64,000 nucleotides of DNA from Glebionis coronaria (Eukaryota; Streptophyta; Magnoliopsida; Asterales; Asteraceae). The notes beneath the pieces are model-generated. The model was not told the origin of the DNA. It ran no database searches and saw only the letters and a program-made list of their open reading frames with translations. A program made the translations under genes and the position numbers. Numbering within the stretch: the stretch's first letter is position 1; every line of letters starts with the position of its first letter. This document shows, piece after piece, positions 47,905-56,808 of the stretch. The stretch is taken from contig CM046876.1 in assembly GCA_025667525.1 (NCBI GenBank), forward strand, positions 569,095,469 to 569,159,468, read 5' to 3'.

Positions 47905-50900
47905 TGTGTTTTCTTTATGTGCAGGGCATTCAGAAGAAGATCAATGATTATGGATACTGGGATAGTGGATGCTCAAGGCACATGACAGGAAAGGAAGACT
48001 ATCTGACCAATTTCTCTCCTATTCAAGATGGTGATAAGGTATACTTTGGAGGGGGCTATGGAACAATTACAGGAAAAGGAACCCTTGTCACCAACAATCT
48101 ACGGTTTGAGAATGTCTTCTTGGTAAAAGATCTGGATTATAATTTGTTTAGTGTATCACAAGTGTGTGATAACAAAAATAAGGTTCTTTTCACAGATACT
48201 GAGTGCTTGGTGTTAAGCAAAGATTATAAGCTTCCTGAAGAAAAATATATAGATTTTAGAACACCAAGGCATAAAGACATATATAATGTGAATCTTAATG
48301 GAATTAAGGTAAATAATAAAATGTCATGTCTGTATGCTAAAGCCTCAGTAGATGAAAGTAATCTTTGGCACAGGAGATTAGGGCACATAAACTTTAAGAA
48401 TATCAATAGACTTGTGAGGCTTGGTTTAGTTGATGGTTTGCCTGAAAAGGCTTTCCACAATGACCACTCTTGTGTTGCATGCCTTAAGGGCAAGCAACAC
48501 AAGGTCTCATTCAGGTCTAAACAGGTGCACTCTAGTTCTAAACCACTTCACTTATTGCATATGGACCTCTTTGGTCCAACTAATATAGAAAGTTTGAAGG
48601 GTAAATCATATTGTTTTGTTATTACTGATGATTACTCCAGGTTTACATGGACTTTCTTTTTAGCCAAGAAAAGTGAAACTGCCCTAAGTCTGATTAATTT
48701 CATTACCCAAATAGAGAAGAAGAATGGTAATGAGGTCAAAATTATTAGAAGTGACAATGGGGGTGAGTTTAGAAATCAGTTGTTAGATGATTTTTGTGCC
48801 AAGAAAGGGATTACTAGGCAGTTTAGCATAGCTAGAACCCCACAGCAAAATGGGGTTGCTGAAAGGAAGAATAGGACCCTTATTGAAGCAGCCAGAACCA
48901 TGTTGGCTGATGCCCACTTTCCTATAGCCTTTTGGGCTGAAGCTGTTAACACAGCTTGTTATGTTCAAAATAGGGCATTGGTCAACAAGATACATAATAA
49001 GACACCTTATGAATTACTTTGGGGAAGGAAGCCCAATATTGGTTTTCTGAAGCCTTTTGGATGTCATGTAGTTGTTCTAGAAACTAGTGAGGCCCTAGGT
49101 AAATTTGATTCAAAAGGTGATGAAGGCTACTTCATGGGTTATTCAGTGCAGAGCAAAGGATATAGGGTTTACATTAAAAAGGAAAAACGTATACTTGAAA
49201 AGGTACATGTTAGGTTTTTAGAGAGTAAACCTAGTGATCCTGAAAGTGGTCCAAATTGGTTGTTTGACTTAGAACCTTTATCTAGAGCTTTAAATTATAT
49301 GCCTGTTACTGATCCAGACATTGTGAAGGTAACTTCAAGTGTTTTGGAAAAGAGAATTGGTAATGTTTCAGGTATACAGGTTGCTAAGGAGGATGGACCA
49401 CCAGCAGTTGAATCATCTCCCACACAAGAATATGTTACACTTCCTATATGGACAGATGAGTACTATGCTGCTGCTGCTGCTAGAAAAGATAATGGTGGTT
49501 TTCAGATACCACCAACTACAAACATGCATACTTCTTCAGGCGCTGACAAAGGGAAATCAAGCGCTGACAAGAGCAATTCAGACGCTGATGGATCAGACAC
49601 TGACAACAATAGTTCAAGCGTTGTTAGCCCAAACGCTGACAAGCAAGGTTCAGAGTTTGATGACACCTTTGCACATCTTTTCTCTTCCCATTTTGAACAA
49701 GGTGGACCTTCTAATGTCCATGAAGATATTTCTGTTGATCAAGAAGAATCTGAAGAAGATATTGGCAACATGGAGCGTGAAATTGAGGACACCAGACTTT
49801 TTGAAGGAGGAGTTCTCACTTCCACAGCTAAGGATCACCCCACATCTCAAATCATTGGTGATGTTATGGCTCCAGTTCAGACAAGAAGATCCCATCAAGG
49901 TCTTGGTGGATTTATTGCCAATATACACAAGAAGGTTGATACCCCTCTTGTACAAGCATGTTTGTTTGCCTGTTTTCTGTCACAGGAAGAACCCAAGAAG
50001 ATTTTTGATGCTCTCAAAGAACCAAGTTGGGTGGAAGCAATGCAGGATGAGCTTCACCAATTTGCTATACAGGATGTTTGGGAGCTGGTTGATTGTCCTA
50101 GGTATGTGAGACCAATTGGGACAAGATGGGTTCTAAGGAACAAGAAAGATGAAAGAGGCATTGTGGTCAGAAACAAGGCACGTCTGGTAGCTCAGGGTTA
50201 TACACAAGAGGAAGGAATTGATTATGAAGAAGTTTTTGCACCAGTTGCAAGAATTGAAGCTATAAGAATTTTTCTAGCTTATGCCTCTTGTATGAATTTT
50301 ACTGTTTACCAAATGGATGTGAAGAGTGCTTTCCTCTATGGGACAATTATTGAGGAAGTATATGTCATGCAACCTCCTGGTTTTGAGGATCCTGAAAATC
50401 CAGACAAGGTTTATAGAGTGAAGAAAGCAATGTATGGACTTCATCAAGCCCCAAGAGCATGGTATGGTACATTGTCCACCTACTTGGTGGAAAATGGTTT
50501 CAAAAGGGGCACCATAGATCAGACACTATTTACAAAGAAGAAAGGAAAACATGTGTTGCTTGTGCAGGTCTATGTTGATGACATCATTTTTGGGTCTACT
50601 GATCCAAAAATGAGTGAGGAATTTTCCAAGCTCATGACAGATAAATTCAAGATGAGTGCAATGGGTGAGATGAACTTCTTTCTAGGTTTACAAGTTCAGC
50701 AGAAAGAAGATGGTATCTTTATCTCCCAAGACAAGTATGTAGCTGAAATCTTGAAGAAATATGGTTTTTCTCCACATGAAAAGGAGGCTTCCACTCCTAT
50801 GGATAGGCAACACCCTTGGGGAAAAATTGGAGCTGGAAAGGATGTGGATGTTAGGCACTATAGATCAATGATTGGATCATTGATGTATCTTACAGCCTCA

Positions 50901-51518
50901 AGACCTGACATCATGTTTGCTGTGTGTGCATGTGCACGCCATCAAGTGACTCCCAAAGAATGTCACCTTTTTGCTGTAAAAAGAATTTTTAGGTACCTAA
51001 GGTGTTATCCAGATCTTGGATTATGGTACCCAAAAGATTCTCCATTGGATCTTATTGCATATTCAGACAGTGATTATGGTGGTGACAAGTTTGATAGGAA
51101 ATCCACAACTGGTGGATGTCAATTTCTTGGGAGTAGATTAATATCTTGGCAATGCAAGAAACAGACAGTGGTGGCAAACTCTACAACTGAAGCAGAATAT
51201 GTGGCTGCAGCTGCTTGTTGTGGACAAGTCTTATGGATTCAGAACCAGCTGTTGGATTATGGGTATAATTTTATGCATACCAAGATTTTTGTAGACAATA
51301 ACAGTACTTTATGCATTATTAAAAATCCTGTACATCATTCTAAAACCAAACACATAGAAATTAGACATCATTTTATAAGAGATTGCTTTGAGAAAGGTTT
51401 AATACAACCAGATAGGGTAGATACAGAAGATAATGTAGCTGATTTATTAACTAAACCTTTTGATGCTGGAAGATTTCAATATTTGGTAACAAATATTGGA
51501 ATGGTTAATCTCACTTAA
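47904..51518 (+). CDS. pol: Pol polyprotein of element E: protease, integrase, RT, RNase H
   Basis: Numbered from the ATG at 47904 (1204 aa; the open frame extends 21 bp upstream). The protease site is DSG at 20-22. The integrase zinc region is about 145-195. The integrase triad is D221, D284 and E320, with the standard 35 residues between the last two. RT spans about 735-985 with YVDD at 890-893. RNase H follows at about 1055-1190 (SDSDYGG and STTEAEY motifs). No stop or frameshift was seen. The gag stop and this ATG overlap as TAATG and the frames differ by -1, so expression may use reinitiation or frameshifting. A short Ala-Asp-Lys tract at about 545-580 is encoded by the repeated DNA motif. 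Confidence 0.94.
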   Translation: MCFLYVQGIQKKINDYGYWDSGCSRHMTGKEDYLTNFSPIQDGDKVYFGGGYGTITGKGTLVTNNLRFENVFLVKDLDYNLFSVSQVCDNKNKVLFTDTECLVLSKDYKLPEEKYIDFRTPRHKDIYNVNLNGIKVNNKMSCLYAKASVDESNLWHRRLGHINFKNINRLVRLGLVDGLPEKAFHNDHSCVACLKGKQHKVSFRSKQVHSSSKPLHLLHMDLFGPTNIESLKGKSYCFVITDDYSRFTWTFFLAKKSETALSLINFITQIEKKNGNEVKIIRSDNGGEFRNQLLDDFCAKKGITRQFSIARTPQQNGVAERKNRTLIEAARTMLADAHFPIAFWAEAVNTACYVQNRALVNKIHNKTPYELLWGRKPNIGFLKPFGCHVVVLETSEALGKFDSKGDEGYFMGYSVQSKGYRVYIKKEKRILEKVHVRFLESKPSDPESGPNWLFDLEPLSRALNYMPVTDPDIVKVTSSVLEKRIGNVSGIQVAKEDGPPAVESSPTQEYVTLPIWTDEYYAAAAARKDNGGFQIPPTTNMHTSSGADKGKSSADKSNSDADGSDTDNNSSSVVSPNADKQGSEFDDTFAHLFSSHFEQGGPSNVHEDISVDQEESEEDIGNMEREIEDTRLFEGGVLTSTAKDHPTSQIIGDVMAPVQTRRSHQGLGGFIANIHKKVDTPLVQACLFACFLSQEEPKKIFDALKEPSWVEAMQDELHQFAIQDVWELVDCPRYVRPIGTRWVLRNKKDERGIVVRNKARLVAQGYTQEEGIDYEEVFAPVARIEAIRIFLAYASCMNFTVYQMDVKSAFLYGTIIEEVYVMQPPGFEDPENPDKVYRVKKAMYGLHQAPRAWYGTLSTYLVENGFKRGTIDQTLFTKKKGKHVLLVQVYVDDIIFGSTDPKMSEEFSKLMTDKFKMSAMGEMNFFLGLQVQQKEDGIFISQDKYVAEILKKYGFSPHEKEASTPMDRQHPWGKIGAGKDVDVRHYRSMIGSLMYLTASRPDIMFAVCACARHQVTPKECHLFAVKRIFRYLRCYPDLGLWYPKDSPLDLIAYSDSDYGGDKFDRKSTTGGCQFLGSRLISWQCKKQTVVANSTTEAEYVAAAACCGQVLWIQNQLLDYGYNFMHTKIFVDNNSTLCIIKNPVHHSKTKHIEIRHHFIRDCFEKGLIQPDRVDTEDNVADLLTKPFDAGRFQYLVTNIGMVNLT

Positions 51519-52767
51519 TATGTGTTTTGGAACCTTTTTGTAAAAGTATGTACAGGATAATGCATTGTTATTGGTCTTTGTGATGATTTAGATTTTCCAC
51601 ATTATTTTTCTAACACTGACAAAGGTAATTGTAACGCTGTCAAGGGTTATTTTGCCGTTGTTGGAGATATTATTGTCTAACGCTGACAAGAGTTTCTTCA
51701 ACGCTGATAAGTGTTGTCGGGACGCTGTCAGCAACAAATGTTAGTTTTGTGGTTTTCATCTACATGTGCAGGTAATGGTAGCTTTATGCCATTGGATACA
51801 GAGTTGCTTATGGATCTTTGAAGAGCTATTTGGACATGTTTTGTTTATGGATGATGGTTGGAATATTTATATTCCTATCTTGACATAAATTTTTAATGTT
51901 CATATATATTTTGAGAACTCATGTATCATAGTTTAAGGGGAGGTTTAAGGAACCTTTAGGACTCTTGGGTATTCTTATAATACTCTTATCACAATTCTAG
52001 ATTGTGTCCACAGGTGAGTATGGGTTAGTTTTACTAAACCATGAGGCACTGTAGCATGCAAAGTTGATAAACTATGCATGCTGCCAAGACATTTTTGGCC
52101 TAGACTTGGTTGTGGTCTGATGGGAGACTTGGGAATACTTTGGATATGGGTTTACCTGGGAGTTACAAAGAATTTTATGAAATAACTTTGTTGGTAAGTA
52201 TTTTGGTTAGCAAGGGACTCTAGAGGACATTTGTGTCTATCTTGCTTATGCAAGTGTGCATAAATGGACAGTGCTTGCCGCCCAGTAATTATTATCAACT
52301 TGTAAGCTATTTCCCTTAGGATAAATTACTTTGTTAAGGTCTTTTTCTTTTTAAATATTTTTATTTTTAGACGCTGACAAGTTTTTCTCCAAACGCTGTT
52401 ACGTCCAATCGTGACGCTGACAAGGCTTTAGGCAAACGCTGACAAGAAAATATAGCCGTTGGGCGCTGATGGGCTATTTTTGACCGTTGACACCTAGTGG
52501 GCCCTACCCAGTTGTTATTTTTGACTATTCTTTTGCCGTAATTTTGGGGAGAAGTTACTTTTAATTAATGCATGAGATAAGTTATATTTGATTCAAGATT
52601 TTCATGATTGCTCTTTGAATATAACCGCCTCATTTTTGACCAATCAAAATCATGTATCTCTCCTATAAATTTGGCTAATCTTTTTATTCTGGGTATTCAT
52701 ATTTTCTTGTCTAACACTTTTTCTCCTAGATTTTTCCCATATCATATAACCTAAACAGCTTTCAATC
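51519..52767 (+). other. Spacer between pol and the third ORF of element E
   Basis: About 1.25 kb, non-coding. Eleven or so CGCTGA(C/T)A-like motifs occur in two clusters (51611-51730 and 52370-52490). Pyrimidine tracts ending in AG (near 52731 and 52760) lie just before the ATG at 52768, so a spliced subgenomic RNA is possible. Confidence 0.7.
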
Positions 52768-55700
52768 ATGGCACCCAAATTCAACTCAAAGAATTTAACA
52801 TTGGAGTTCAAGAGCCAACACAATATGGTAGCTTACTTGACTGCTGATGATGCTTTATTTCCTCAGTATTCACGGATGGTGGCATTTTTAAATGCATCTT
52901 CATTGAGGTATGCACTTTCTCATACACCATTAGTCCCTGTCGCACACATTAGACAGTTTTGGAACACTGCTAGTTCCACAACAGCTAATGGAGTGACCAC
53001 ATTAACATCTACTGTTCATGGAAGAACATGGGTGGTCACTGAAGCTTTGGTTCGCCAAGCTTTGCGTCTTGATGACGCTGATGGTGTGACTACCCTTGCC
53101 ATTGCAACAATAGAACAGGGTCTTAGGGAATTGGGTTATCCTATTCCTGCTGATGTCACTTTAAATAAATATCATAAGCAGGAATTTCCCTCTGACTGGA
53201 AATATTTGATACATGTCCTTTTACAATGCTTAAGTCCAAAATGTACTTCTTTTAATGAAATAAACAGGTCAATAGCAAGTGCTTTGGTTTGTATAACACG
53301 TGGGCTTAAGTATAATTTTTCAAAAATGATTTTTGAAGGGATGTGTAAAAACAAGGGAAGTAAAATGACTTTGGCTTACCCTAGATTTTTGCAAATGGTC
53401 TTTGATTTACAAGAATATTGTTCTAGGGATCATGACACTTTTTATGAGATCCCTAAACAACAGAAAACCATTTTTGCTAAAATGAGCTCCACCAATGAAT
53501 CCATACCTCTTACCCAACCAATGCTTGAAGTAATTCAGGCTGCACAACCACAACCACAACCACAACCAGACCCTGAACCCCAACTTGAGCCTATTCATGA
53601 CCCATCACCTTCACCAGAAAACATGGACATTGACCAACCCAGCGCTGACACTCAAGATGTGGGCGCTGACACAGCCAATCCCAACACTGATACACTCCCT
53701 GAACAATCCCAAACACCCCTTAACCAACCCACACCCACACAATCTACTTCATCTTCCACCCCATTACAATCTAGGTTGACTAAACGCCAAAGGGTTACTG
53801 GAGTGTTCTCCTCTAGTGATCCTAGCCTTGTAGCAGAGAGAACCACCTCCACAAGTGTGGCTGGTGAAATGGGTGAGGCTGGGGCTATTGACACAGGCTT
53901 AGACGCTGGTCAAGACAGTCCCAACATCATTAAGACCTCATCCATGCCCCATGATTCTATTTTGGGAGGTCAAATCCCCATTCTAGCTGAGGGCAGATTG
54001 GAACCTATGACAATAATTGAATTGACGGCGGCTGTCATTAGCTTGCAAAAGCAAAATGTCAGTCTTGTACAAACTGTCAACAAACAGGGACGAGAACTCC
54101 AAGTTTTGAGGGAGAGAGTAACTGTTTTGGAGAATCCAAGTAGCAGGAGTCTAATGGAGGAATCTTCCAAAGGGGAGGATAAAGAGGATGAGGAGGATGA
54201 GTTGATTCACACAGCTAGTGAGAAGAGTTCAGAAAAGAGTTCACAATTTAGTGAATCTTTGCAGATTGCTGAAGCTCTCACCAACTTGAAGAAGCACCCA
54301 GTTGTTGATACATCCAAGGTGACACCAAAGAACTTGGAAGGATCTTTCAAAGAAACATTGGGCGCTGATACAGGTTTGGACGCTGACACATCCAGCGCTG
54401 ATAAAGGTAATCGTGGCGCTGATAGGAGCAACTTGGACGCTGACAAAGTTGCAGGTGGTGTTGATGTATTCCAGCCATCAACAATCATCAAAGATGTGTC
54501 CACACAGGTTTCTTCTTCTACTTTACCAATTATTGATCCAAAAGACAAAGGTAAAGGTATTTTGATTGAAGAAGATGTTCCAAAGAAAGATGCAGCACAA
54601 ATAGCATTTGATGAACAGTTGGCTGCACAACTTGTGGAAAGAGATCTGAAGAGGAGTAGAAGATCACCATTTGTTGTTTCTGAGAGTGAGGAAGAAAGTG
54701 GTGATGATAAAGAAGGTGATAGCTCAGATTCAAGTATTCAAATTATTGAAGATCCAGAAAGGCTTGAATATGGGGATGAGCTAGCAAAGGAAAGGTTGAG
54801 TGAGTTGAAGAATCAGATTGATTGGGATCTACCAGAAATCACCAGAATGTACCATGCTTGGGAAGACAAGGTTATGGACAACCCAGGTATGAGTTTATCA
54901 GATCAAATTTGGGGGTTAGAAGTTCTGCTTAGGGTACAAGCTGACATAAAGGTGATTATGAGGTTTAATGCACAAGAGGTCAAGACCTGGCTCAAAAGGG
55001 ATAGAAGGCAGTTGTATTATAAGTTGCTTAGATGTCACCAGCCTAATTGGACATCAAAGAAGTTGCTGGCCTTATCTTTTGAGGAGCTAGAGTATAGGGC
55101 ACATCCTATTTGGAGGAAGGTGCAAGAACAGAATGTCTACCAGTTTCTTTCAGAAGAAAGAAAACAAGAGCTTGCAGAGGAGATGCAAATTCAAAAGGAA
55201 ATAAGGATTGCTCAAAGACCAGTGAAGAAAGGAGATCCTTTCCAATTTCCTAAAGACATGGATGTGTATTTTCCAACTGAAGGTGTTATAAGGAAGCATC
55301 TCAAGCTTTCTCCAATGGAAGCTTCAGATTTGGTAAATGTAGTACCTCTAGATGACAGAAATCCAATTATTAGTTTTGATGAAGATGAGTGTGGATTTTG
55401 GAAAATTGGCAGATTTGGAAAGGAGGTACATACTTTCACTTCAGTTATTTCTATTTTTGCAAGCATAGACAGGGAAGACTTGGTGCATCTATGGAGATTA
55501 ATAGAGGCCAAGTATACTGCTGAAGCACCTACTTCAGCAAATGGAATAAGACTTTGGAACACATTTATGACTTTGTGTGGTCCAAAAGAAGCAGATCCTG
55601 CCATTTGGAAGGATCTTGAAGATGATCTCAGTAATCTTCATTGGAGGCTATTTTCTACTTGTGGTGTGTTTTATATGAGCTCTACAAAGTTTTCAGAGTA

Positions 55701-55854
55701 TTTACTTGTGGATGCTGACTATTTCTTGTCCAAAGAAGTGTTGGAGAAGATGCTAGAGACACCCTTGGAGATAGATTATACTAGTGACGTGGCCAAGGAC
55801 TTGATCAGATATGTTTATCACCAACATAAGAAGTTTTTGCAAGATTCCTCCTAA
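52768..55854 (+). CDS. Third ORF of element E, 1028 aa, function unknown
   Basis: An intact frame downstream of pol, where SIRE-type elements carry an extra gene. Residues 1-235 look globular and resemble, from memory, N-terminal domains of extra ORFs in Asteraceae copia elements. Residues about 252-345 are Pro/Gln-rich. A coiled coil runs over about 414-456. An acidic stretch lies around 465-480 and an Ala-Asp repeat tract at 532-561. Residues about 665-1028 form a second conserved domain. I see no signal peptide or transmembrane helix, so it is not a normal envelope protein. The minus-strand pseudogene at 56809-59155 aligns with residues from about 250 to the end, showing the gene is old in the family. 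A Gag-like or RNA-binding role is possible but unproven. Confidence 0.85.
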   Translation: MAPKFNSKNLTLEFKSQHNMVAYLTADDALFPQYSRMVAFLNASSLRYALSHTPLVPVAHIRQFWNTASSTTANGVTTLTSTVHGRTWVVTEALVRQALRLDDADGVTTLAIATIEQGLRELGYPIPADVTLNKYHKQEFPSDWKYLIHVLLQCLSPKCTSFNEINRSIASALVCITRGLKYNFSKMIFEGMCKNKGSKMTLAYPRFLQMVFDLQEYCSRDHDTFYEIPKQQKTIFAKMSSTNESIPLTQPMLEVIQAAQPQPQPQPDPEPQLEPIHDPSPSPENMDIDQPSADTQDVGADTANPNTDTLPEQSQTPLNQPTPTQSTSSSTPLQSRLTKRQRVTGVFSSSDPSLVAERTTSTSVAGEMGEAGAIDTGLDAGQDSPNIIKTSSMPHDSILGGQIPILAEGRLEPMTIIELTAAVISLQKQNVSLVQTVNKQGRELQVLRERVTVLENPSSRSLMEESSKGEDKEDEEDELIHTASEKSSEKSSQFSESLQIAEALTNLKKHPVVDTSKVTPKNLEGSFKETLGADTGLDADTSSADKGNRGADRSNLDADKVAGGVDVFQPSTIIKDVSTQVSSSTLPIIDPKDKGKGILIEEDVPKKDAAQIAFDEQLAAQLVERDLKRSRRSPFVVSESEEESGDDKEGDSSDSSIQIIEDPERLEYGDELAKERLSELKNQIDWDLPEITRMYHAWEDKVMDNPGMSLSDQIWGLEVLLRVQADIKVIMRFNAQEVKTWLKRDRRQLYYKLLRCHQPNWTSKKLLALSFEELEYRAHPIWRKVQEQNVYQFLSEERKQELAEEMQIQKEIRIAQRPVKKGDPFQFPKDMDVYFPTEGVIRKHLKLSPMEASDLVNVVPLDDRNPIISFDEDECGFWKIGRFGKEVHTFTSVISIFASIDREDLVHLWRLIEAKYTAEAPTSANGIRLWNTFMTLCGPKEADPAIWKDLEDDLSNLHWRLFSTCGVFYMSSTKFSEYLLVDADYFLSKEVLEKMLETPLEIDYTSDVAKDLIRYVYHQHKKFLQDSS

Positions 55855-55901
55855 GTCTTTAGTTTTTATTCAGAAACTTGATCATTGGAATGGATATCAA
55901 G

Positions 55902-55914
55902 TTTAGGGGAGGAT
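55902..55914 (+). other. Polypurine tract of element E
   Basis: TTTAGGGGAGGAT ends at the first base of the 3' LTR. The same tract is seen on the minus strand in element F at 34691-34703. Confidence 0.9.
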
Positions 55915-56444
55915 TGTTGGGAATAAAATATGGGTCAGTTCACTAGACGCTGATAAGAAGAATGTCAACGCTGATAAGAAGACATTGAACGCTGACAGCC
56001 AAGCGTTGACATTGAAGAAGTCAACGCTGATAGCCTTGAAGATTGACACTGATGGAATATCTTCATACTTATCTTGTTTATTTGTTTCTTTATTTATGTA
56101 TGGTAAAGATAAGCACAACATTGTATTTTCTATTATTATCTTTACCTAGAATAGTTGATTCGTAGCTTATTGTACAAGACTTCTTGTTCTATAAAAGAAG
56201 GTCTTTTAGGTTAAAGTCATATATCAGTTTTCATAAGTTTTCGATTGTTAAACCCTTTCATTGTAACCAAGTACGATTATTCTAATACAAGTGAAAGTTT
56301 GTTTAACATCATTGTGTTTTAGATCAAGTGTTAATTCCGCATAACACTTTGTTACTTTATTCATAAGCAAAGGTTTCTCTACGTGTAGTACTTGATCTAA
56401 TCTCGTATACACAAAGCTTAATCGATCTAAGTTTGGGATCAACA
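55915..56444 (+). repeat. 3' LTR of element E (530 bp)
   Basis: Same length as the 5' LTR, with two single-base differences found by direct reading (56049 C for T, 56405 G for T). Followed by target duplication AAAGC. Confidence 0.95.
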
Positions 56445-56795
56445 AAAGCCCTAACCTTGCCGGTTAGTTAAGAATTCAATATTAATCGTAGAACGAACAT
56501 GAAAAATAAAATTTGGGTAATAAATATTGGCCCGAATATTAGGAATAGAATTATAGCTCGGTCTAAATGTTGATTTTAAATTTCGGGTTACTACAGTAAG
56601 TAATATGAAAAAAAAATTTATAATTCCGAATAAAATATTATCAATGATCAGAAAAATAATTAAAATATAATTTAATTAAAATTCTCAAGATCTCAAAATT
56701 TACATATAAGAATACAAGAAAACGTAATACGTTGGAAAATTCAAGAAGCACGAATAAAAGAATAAAATAATGCTGGGAAAATACGGGTTCTCACA
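56445..56795 (-). repeat. LARD-2 5' LTR, right part
   Basis: Begins with the repeated AAAGC of the E insertion, then completes the LARD-2 LTR (matches 37185-37534) to GGGTTCTCACA. Followed by TAACA, the LARD-2 target duplication. Confidence 0.9.
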
Positions 56796-56808
56796 TAACA
56801 AATAAAAC

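Larger units (their letters stand above)
44373..56444 (+). mobile_element. Copia element E, intact, 12.07 kb, recent insertion
   Basis: Two 530-bp LTRs (44373-44902, 55915-56444) flank three long open frames: gag, pol and a third ORF. The target duplication AAAGC is at 44368-44372 and 56445-56449. The LTRs differ at only two positions by my reading (44507 versus 56049, 44863 versus 56405). A primer site, purine tract, TATA box and all catalytic motifs are present. The extra ORF between pol and the 3' LTR is the layout of SIRE/Maximus-type copia, though the LTRs are shorter than typical SIRE. It is the only potentially autonomous element in the window. Confidence 0.95.
34768..56795 (-). mobile_element. 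LARD-2: large non-autonomous gypsy-type element, split by element E
   Basis: LTRs lie at 34768-37534 and at 41949-44372 plus 56450-56795, around a 4.4-kb core (37535-41948). The target duplication TAACA is at 34763-34767 and 56796-56800. The minus-strand primer site TGGTATCAGAGC (41934-41945) and purine tract near 37535 give minus orientation. No retroelement protein is encoded. It shares an LTR block, the leader sequence and a structured hairpin with LARD-1 but is a different family. LTR differences look like a few percent, so it is older than E. Confidence 0.9.

Noticed and set aside
49339..50109. 256-aa plus-strand frame inside pol
   Set aside because: Shadow frame of the pol gene; no independent features.
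52768..55854. Calling the third ORF an envelope gene
   Set aside because: No signal peptide, fusion peptide or transmembrane helix is visible; position alone is not enough.
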